Source: Cystobacter ferrugineus
Lineage (GTDB): Bacteria > Myxococcota > Myxococcia > Myxococcales > Myxococcaceae
Direction of reading: 5' to 3'
Length of the DNA: 64,000 nucleotides
Assembly: GCF_001887355.1 (NCBI RefSeq)
Contig: NZ_MPIN01000003.1
Coordinates: 379,939-443,938 of the forward strand
The notes under the pieces are model-generated. The model made no database searches, was not told the DNA's origin, and saw nothing but the letters and a program-made list of their open reading frames with translations. This document shows, piece after piece, positions 59,934 through 64,000 of this stretch; within the stretch, counting starts at the first letter, position 1, and every line of letters begins with the position of its first letter. Position numbers and translations under genes: made by a program.

Positions 59934-62345
59934 TCACCTGCGGGGAAGCCGCACGGTGAAGGTCGTGCCCTCATCGGCGTTGGAGCGCACCTCCACGCTC
60001 CCGCCGTGCGCGTGCACGATGTGATTCACGATGTAGAGGCCCAGGCCGATGCTGCGGCTGGACGTGCCCGCCTTCTCCTTGCCCCGCGTCAGGGGTTCGA
60101 AGAGGCGCGGCAGCAGCTCGGGCGGGATGGGAGCGCCCAGGTTGTGCACGCGGATCAGGACGGCGCCGTCCTCGCCGCGCGTCTCCACGCGCACCGGCGT
60201 GTCCGGAGGGCTGTAGGCCAGGGCGTTGTTCGCCAGGTTGGTGATGACCTGGAGCAGCCGGTCCCCATCCCACTGGCCCTCGCCCGGGCCGCTGGCCTCG
60301 TGGTGCACCTCGCGCCCGGGATGGGCGAGCCTCACTTCCTCCACCACCTGCCGGCTGAGCCCGTGGATGTCGCAGGGGCCGCGCTGCAGGGGAATGCCCC
60401 CGCCGAGCCGGGCCCGGGTGAAGTCGAGCAGATCGCGGATCATCCGGGCGGCGCGCTCCGCCGAGGACTGGATGCGCGCGAGGCCCTTGGCCTGCCGCTC
60501 GCTCAGGTTCTCCTGCCGCATGAGCGTCGCCACGGACAGGATGATGGCGTTGAGGGGATTGCGCAGATCATGCGAGACGATGCCGATGAGCTGCTCCTCG
60601 AATTCCGCCCGTGTGCGTGCCTGTTGCTCCTGGTGCTTGCGGTCGGAGATGTCCTGGAGGACGCCGATGAAGCGCACGGCCCGCCCTCCCTCGAAGAGGG
60701 CGCGGCCCGCCGAGCGGATCCACCGCTCCCCCAGGGAACCCCGTGCCAGCGTCCGGTACTCGGTGCGGTACTCGCCTCCGTTCTCTCCCGCGAGCGCCCG
60801 CTGCACCAGGGCGTTCGTGCGCTCGCGATCCTCCGGGTGGATCCGCGAGAGGAACAGCTCATAGGTCATGTGGGTCTCCGGCGGCAGGCCGAAGAGGATC
60901 TTGGTGCGCTCGTCCCAGCGCAGCGCGCCCGTGACGGGTTGCAAATCCCAGGTCCCCAGCTCCGCCGCCCACGTCGCCACCCGCAGCCGCTCCTCGCTCT
61001 CCAGGATGGCCGCGCTCGCCTTCTTCCGCGCGGTGATGTCCTGCATCGCCCCCACCATCCGCACGGCCCGGCCCCGCGCGTCGCGCTCGACGAGGCCATG
61101 GTCGGTGACGTGGACGTAGTCGCCATTCTGGTGGCGGAAGCGGTACTCGCTCCTCCAGCGCGTCCCGTTGCCGTCGATGACCTCGTGGAGGGAGTGGACG
61201 ATGCGTTCGCGCTCCTCGGGGTGGATGTTGTCGGCCCAGCGGGACAGGGGCCCGTCGAGCTGTTCCGGGCTGTAGCCGAAGAGCTTCTGGGCACCAGGGC
61301 TCCAGGAGAGAGTGCCTGTCAGGAGGTTCCAATCCCACAGGGCGTCACTGATGGCCTCGGCCGCCATCCGGTGGAGCGTCTCGGACGCGCGCAGCCGCTC
61401 GTTGCTCGCGCGCAGCCGCTGGAGCAGCAGCGCCTTCTCGATGATGCCGGAGAGGTACTCCACGAGCGTCTCGAGGTAGCGCCGGGTCTGGGGCTGGAAG
61501 ACCCGCGTCTCGGCGACGCCGAGGTACATCACCCCGAGCAGCTTGCCGTGGGACCACAGCCGCATGCCCAGCAGCGAGCGCAGGCCACTGCGGCGGATGC
61601 CCTCGGCGAGGCAGACGTGGGCGTCCGTCGCGTCCGCCAGGGTGAGGGGTTCCTCCGAGGCCGCCAGCCGATGCTCGAAGGAGTCCGGAGCCTCCACGGG
61701 CCCGGTGTCGACCTGGCCGCGCCATCGGCCCGTGTACGCGGTGGGCACGAGCCGGGTGCTGTCCGGAGCCGCGAGCAGGATCGCGGCCGCGTCCGCGTCC
61801 ACCGCCTGCTGGATGACCTCGGCCAGGGCCTCCAGCCGCGCGTGGAGGGCCACGGGCGTCTCGGACGTTTCGAAGAGTTCCGAGGCGATCGCCTCCAGAC
61901 GTCGGAGGAAGCGCTTCTCCCGCTGCCGGTCCTCCAGGGTGTAGCCGCTGAAGGTGACGACGACCTGGTTCATCGCCTCCTGGAGTTCCGAGAACAGGAG
62001 CGCCTTGTCGGAGTAGGGGGGTTGCTCGTGCGGCGGCAGGTGCTCCCAGAGCGAGGAGACGAGGCGGCCCAGGAGGACGAACTCGCTCGTCGCCTCCTCC
62101 TGGTTGTAGCCGGAGCGCAAGCGCATGCCGATGTGCGTCTCCTCCAGGCGTCGCCGGGTCTTCTCGGGGTTCCCCCGGTGGCCCTGGCGGGAGATGGTGG
62201 CGAGCGTCGCGAGGTACTCGGGCACGTTGTCGGTGAGCTGGTGCGGCGTGAGACCCCGGGCCGACTCCAACCTGCCCGCCTCTTCCAGGAAGCGCTGGAC
62301 GAGGAGGTCGAGGTTGTTCTCGATGAAGTCGGCCACCTGGGGCAT
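59934..62345 (-). CDS. Sensor histidine kinase with RsbRD-like, GAF and two PAS domains
   Basis: An 803-residue cytoplasmic kinase without membrane helices. Order: an N-terminal helical domain (about 1-145) like the RsbRD sensor domain (VADFIENNLDLLVQRFLEE ... ATSEFVLLGRLVSSLWEHL), a GAF domain (about 155-310), two PAS/PAC units (about 330-450 and 450-575; AMQDITARKK and VLQDISDRKH), HisKA with phospho-His near 591 (IVSHDLRNPLNAI), then HATPase_c with NLANNALAYSP and SIGLGLYIV. The G1 box reads VHNLGAPIPP, a common variant. No response regulator gene is adjacent, so it is an orphan kinase here. Confidence 0.94.
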   Translation of the reverse strand: MPQVADFIENNLDLLVQRFLEEAGRLESARGLTPHQLTDNVPEYLATLATISRQGHRGNPEKTRRRLEETHIGMRLRSGYNQEEATSEFVLLGRLVSSLWEHLPPHEQPPYSDKALLFSELQEAMNQVVVTFSGYTLEDRQREKRFLRRLEAIASELFETSETPVALHARLEALAEVIQQAVDADAAAILLAAPDSTRLVPTAYTGRWRGQVDTGPVEAPDSFEHRLAASEEPLTLADATDAHVCLAEGIRRSGLRSLLGMRLWSHGKLLGVMYLGVAETRVFQPQTRRYLETLVEYLSGIIEKALLLQRLRASNERLRASETLHRMAAEAISDALWDWNLLTGTLSWSPGAQKLFGYSPEQLDGPLSRWADNIHPEERERIVHSLHEVIDGNGTRWRSEYRFRHQNGDYVHVTDHGLVERDARGRAVRMVGAMQDITARKKASAAILESEERLRVATWAAELGTWDLQPVTGALRWDERTKILFGLPPETHMTYELFLSRIHPEDRERTNALVQRALAGENGGEYRTEYRTLARGSLGERWIRSAGRALFEGGRAVRFIGVLQDISDRKHQEQQARTRAEFEEQLIGIVSHDLRNPLNAIILSVATLMRQENLSERQAKGLARIQSSAERAARMIRDLLDFTRARLGGGIPLQRGPCDIHGLSRQVVEEVRLAHPGREVHHEASGPGEGQWDGDRLLQVITNLANNALAYSPPDTPVRVETRGEDGAVLIRVHNLGAPIPPELLPRLFEPLTRGKEKAGTSSRSIGLGLYIVNHIVHAHGGSVEVRSNADEGTTFTVRLPRR

Positions 62346-62577
62346 GAGGCTCGATCTCCGGGGTCGTGCATTCGGTGGGACCGCGGCGTGCTAGCACAAT
62401 GTATTTCCCCTCCTTCCCGGGTGAGGGGCGCCCTGGTGGCGGGGTGACACTGGGACCGCGGATGATGTCGCCCAGGCGGCTTTCGCGAGGGACCGCTCCG
62501 ATGCCCGCCGGGCACCCGGGCGAGAGGGGCCAGAAGACGTGCATGCCCGCCCGGACGCGCTATACCCAGCGTCTCCC

Positions 62578-63555
62578 ATGAGCGTCGAACTGCGAAGGAA
62601 TGGGCTGCAACTGGCCGGAACGCCCCTGTTCCTGGACGCCACCCGGAAGACGCCGCTGTCCTTCGTCAGCCACGCGCACGCGGACCACATCGCCCGGCAC
62701 GAGCGCACCATCGCCACGGCCGCCACGCTGCGCTTCATGGCGCACCGCCTGGGCAAGGTCGCCGCGCCCCTGCCCGCGCCCTATGGCCGCCCCTTCGAGC
62801 TGGGCCCGCTCTCGCTCGAGCTGTTGCCCGCGGGCCACGTGCTCGGCAGCGCCCAGCTGCGCATCATCCGCGAGGACGGCAAGCGCATCGTCTTCACGGG
62901 GGACCTGAACCTCGAGCCCTCCCTCACCGCCGAGCCCGCCCAGGTGGCCGAGTGCGACATGCTCATCATCGAGTCCACCTTCGGGCACCCGCGCTACACC
63001 TTTCCGCCGCGCGAGGAGGTGCTCGGGCAGGTGGAGTCCTGGGTGCGCCGCCACCTGGAGCGTGGGGCGGTGCCGGTGCTCCTGGGGTACTCCCTGGGCA
63101 AGAGCCAGGAGGCGATGAAGTACCTGTCGGGCCGGGGCTTCTCGCTCGTGGCGCACGAGTCCATCCACGAGGTGGCCGTGCTCTATGGCGAGCTGGGGGT
63201 GCCCATCGAGCGCATGCGCCGCTTCGACGGCCGGGTGGAGCCGGGCGAGGTGCTCTTCTTCCCGCCGCACCTGGCGCGCAACGGGGCGCTCGCGCCCTTC
63301 TGGCCCCGGGCCACCGCCGTGCTCACTGGCTGGGCGCTGGATGGACCGGGGACCGCGCGGCGCTACGGCGCCGACGTGGCCTTCCCGGTGTCCGACCACG
63401 CCGACTGCGCGGCCCTGGTGCGCTACGCCAAGGCCACCGGCGCCCGCGACATCATCACCCACCACGGCTTCGCCGAGGAGCTGGCCGAGGTGCTGCGCGG
63501 GGAGGGACTGGACGCGCGAGCGCTCGGGAAGCCCCGGCAGCTCGCGCTCCTGTAG
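62578..63555 (+). CDS. Metallo-beta-lactamase-fold exonuclease (DNA ligase-associated type)
   Basis: A 325-residue nuclease-like protein with metallo-beta-lactamase and beta-CASP-like parts. The metal motif is SFVSHAHADHIARH (about residues 28-41), with LLPAGHVLGSAQLRI, IVFTGDLNLEPSLT, IIESTFGHPRYTFPPREE, VLLGYSLGKSQEAMKYL, FPVSDHADCAALV and TGARDIITHHGFAEELAE following in family order. It resembles the ligase-associated DNA exonuclease group (also called mRNA 3'-end processing factor-like). ATG 62578 is chosen; CTATACC 10-17 bp upstream could be a -10 box. No ligase or helicase partner is visible in this window. Confidence 0.88.
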   Translation: MSVELRRNGLQLAGTPLFLDATRKTPLSFVSHAHADHIARHERTIATAATLRFMAHRLGKVAAPLPAPYGRPFELGPLSLELLPAGHVLGSAQLRIIREDGKRIVFTGDLNLEPSLTAEPAQVAECDMLIIESTFGHPRYTFPPREEVLGQVESWVRRHLERGAVPVLLGYSLGKSQEAMKYLSGRGFSLVAHESIHEVAVLYGELGVPIERMRRFDGRVEPGEVLFFPPHLARNGALAPFWPRATAVLTGWALDGPGTARRYGADVAFPVSDHADCAALVRYAKATGARDIITHHGFAEELAEVLRGEGLDARALGKPRQLALL

Positions 63556-63559
63556 CGCC

Positions 63560-64000
63560 TCACGCCTCGCCGGGCGACTGGACGATGAGCTTCTCCTTGC
63601 CGCACACGTCACAGCGCAGGTGGACGAAGAGATCCTCGTCGCTCTCCTCGGGCACCTCGCCCTCGGGCACGCCCAGCTCGCTCTTGCCCAGCGCGGGCAC
63701 CTTCTTGGGGATGTCCTCGGCGCGCAGCGACTGCACGTAGCTCATCTCCCGGTCGTGGCACTCGCGCGTCTCGGGGCCGGTGAGCCACGCGGGCTCCATG
63801 CCCTCGGGCAGCCGGCCGAGCAGCTCCAGGTGGCCCAGGGCCTCGGCGAGGTAGGCCAGACGCCGCAGCCGGGCCTCCTCGGGGAGGGCGGCGAACACCT
63901 GGAAGCCCTCGAGCAGCGCCTGCCGGTCGTCTCCGGTGGCGAGCTGCGCCAGCTCCATGGCCGCGTCGGCCGACTCGAGCGCCTCGTCCCAGTTGTTCTC
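63560..64000 (-). CDS. CXXC-containing hypothetical protein (partial)
   Basis: The frame is open to the window's last base, so the N terminus is missing; the ATG at 63958 is internal (ENNWDEALESADAAM precedes it). The 146 visible residues are helical, with repeated Leu/Glu/Ala runs (LLEGFQVFAALPEEARLRRLAYLAEALGHLELLGRLP), then an acidic linker and HLRCDVCGKEKLIV, a CXXC near the C terminus that could be half of a zinc site. It is convergent with the exonuclease gene (4 bp gap). The family is not recognised. Confidence 0.75.
   Translation of the reverse strand, partial: ENNWDEALESADAAMELAQLATGDDRQALLEGFQVFAALPEEARLRRLAYLAEALGHLELLGRLPEGMEPAWLTGPETRECHDREMSYVQSLRAEDIPKKVPALGKSELGVPEGEVPEESDEDLFVHLRCDVCGKEKLIVQSPGEA

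Noticed and set aside
59934-62345. The G1 box of the sensor kinase (NLGAPIPP instead of DxGxG) as a sign of an inactive kinase
   Set aside because: The N-x-G-x-P-I-P form is common in active HATPase domains of this type, and the H, N and G2 boxes are intact.
60006-62447. An 813-codon plus-strand frame over the sensor kinase gene
   Set aside because: The minus-strand kinase has complete domains and motifs; the opposite frame shows only composition bias from high GC.
1-64000. CRISPR arrays, tRNA and rRNA genes
   Set aside because: I saw no regularly spaced direct repeats of 24-40 bp, no cloverleaf with a CCA-type end and no conserved rRNA segment. A covariance-model scan would be the decisive test.

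Overview
The window is a dense, very GC-rich bacterial chromosome segment. Gene content points to a predatory or social deltaproteobacterium (Myxococcota, suborder Cystobacterineae, for example the Archangium/Cystobacter/Melittangium group). Signs are near-universal G/C third codon positions, many GTG/TTG starts, a TIGR04551-like outer-membrane protein, a CorE-like ECF sigma factor with a Cys-rich tail, and a Wzx/Wzy exopolysaccharide locus. This assignment is an inference from family content; no rRNA or tRNA gene is visible. About 57 genes are supported.

Layout. 1-2.2 kb is an accessory patch: the 3' part of an IS66-type transposase with a likely terminal repeat, then two lower-GC orphan genes. 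2.2-16.8 kb is housekeeping and metabolism: a transglutaminase-like lipoprotein, a GNAT enzyme overlapping an ATP-grasp ligase, an HD phosphohydrolase, a Nudix/metallo-beta-lactamase fusion, an FTR1 iron permease with a cytochrome c domain, thyA-folA, a PduO-type adenosyltransferase, queG, a DMT permease, a Cys/Pro-rich secreted protein, a YihY/BrkB membrane protein and an M48 lipoprotein peptidase. 16.9-30.8 kb is a polysaccharide locus: Wzy-like polymerase, five glycosyl-transfer or modification genes, a Wzx-like flippase, an unusual nucleotidyltransferase-fold protein, an alkaline-phosphatase-superfamily protein, a Wza-type export lipoprotein and a divergent Wzc-like co-polymerase with a degenerate kinase part. 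At 31.3-34.9 kb one more glycosyltransferase and an MBOAT / small membrane protein / SGNH acetylation operon extend the locus.

35.2-38.5 kb holds a two-gene module of unrecognised function (a soluble-looking protein plus a haem-c lipoprotein). Then come a secreted M28 aminopeptidase, a DUF1877 protein, the CorE-like sigma factor, a small exported protein and a SIR2-like protein with a Pro-rich linker and an NTPase-like tail lacking a Walker A lysine. That SIR2 protein is the best candidate here for a new conflict or defence system. 44-52 kb carries mutM, a beta-barrel protein, an LptM-like lipoprotein with lysA-dapA-dapB (lysine/diaminopimelate synthesis), folK and a TPR-like protein. 52-64 kb carries a 2-hydroxyacid dehydrogenase, a KdsD/KpsF-type isomerase, fsa, an acyl-CoA dehydrogenase followed by etfB-etfA, a Coa1-like protein, a second DMT permease, a large sensor kinase, an MBL exonuclease and a CXXC protein cut by the window edge.

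How they work together. In the polysaccharide locus, glycosyltransferases and a PIG-L deacetylase would build and edit an undecaprenyl-linked repeat unit. Wzx would flip it, Wzy polymerise it, the Wzc-like protein and Wza export it, and the MBOAT/SGNH pair acetylate it. The acyl-CoA dehydrogenase probably passes electrons to EtfAB. The lysine operon supplies diaminopimelate for peptidoglycan. Many large open frames on the opposite strand are artefacts of high GC and are not reported.
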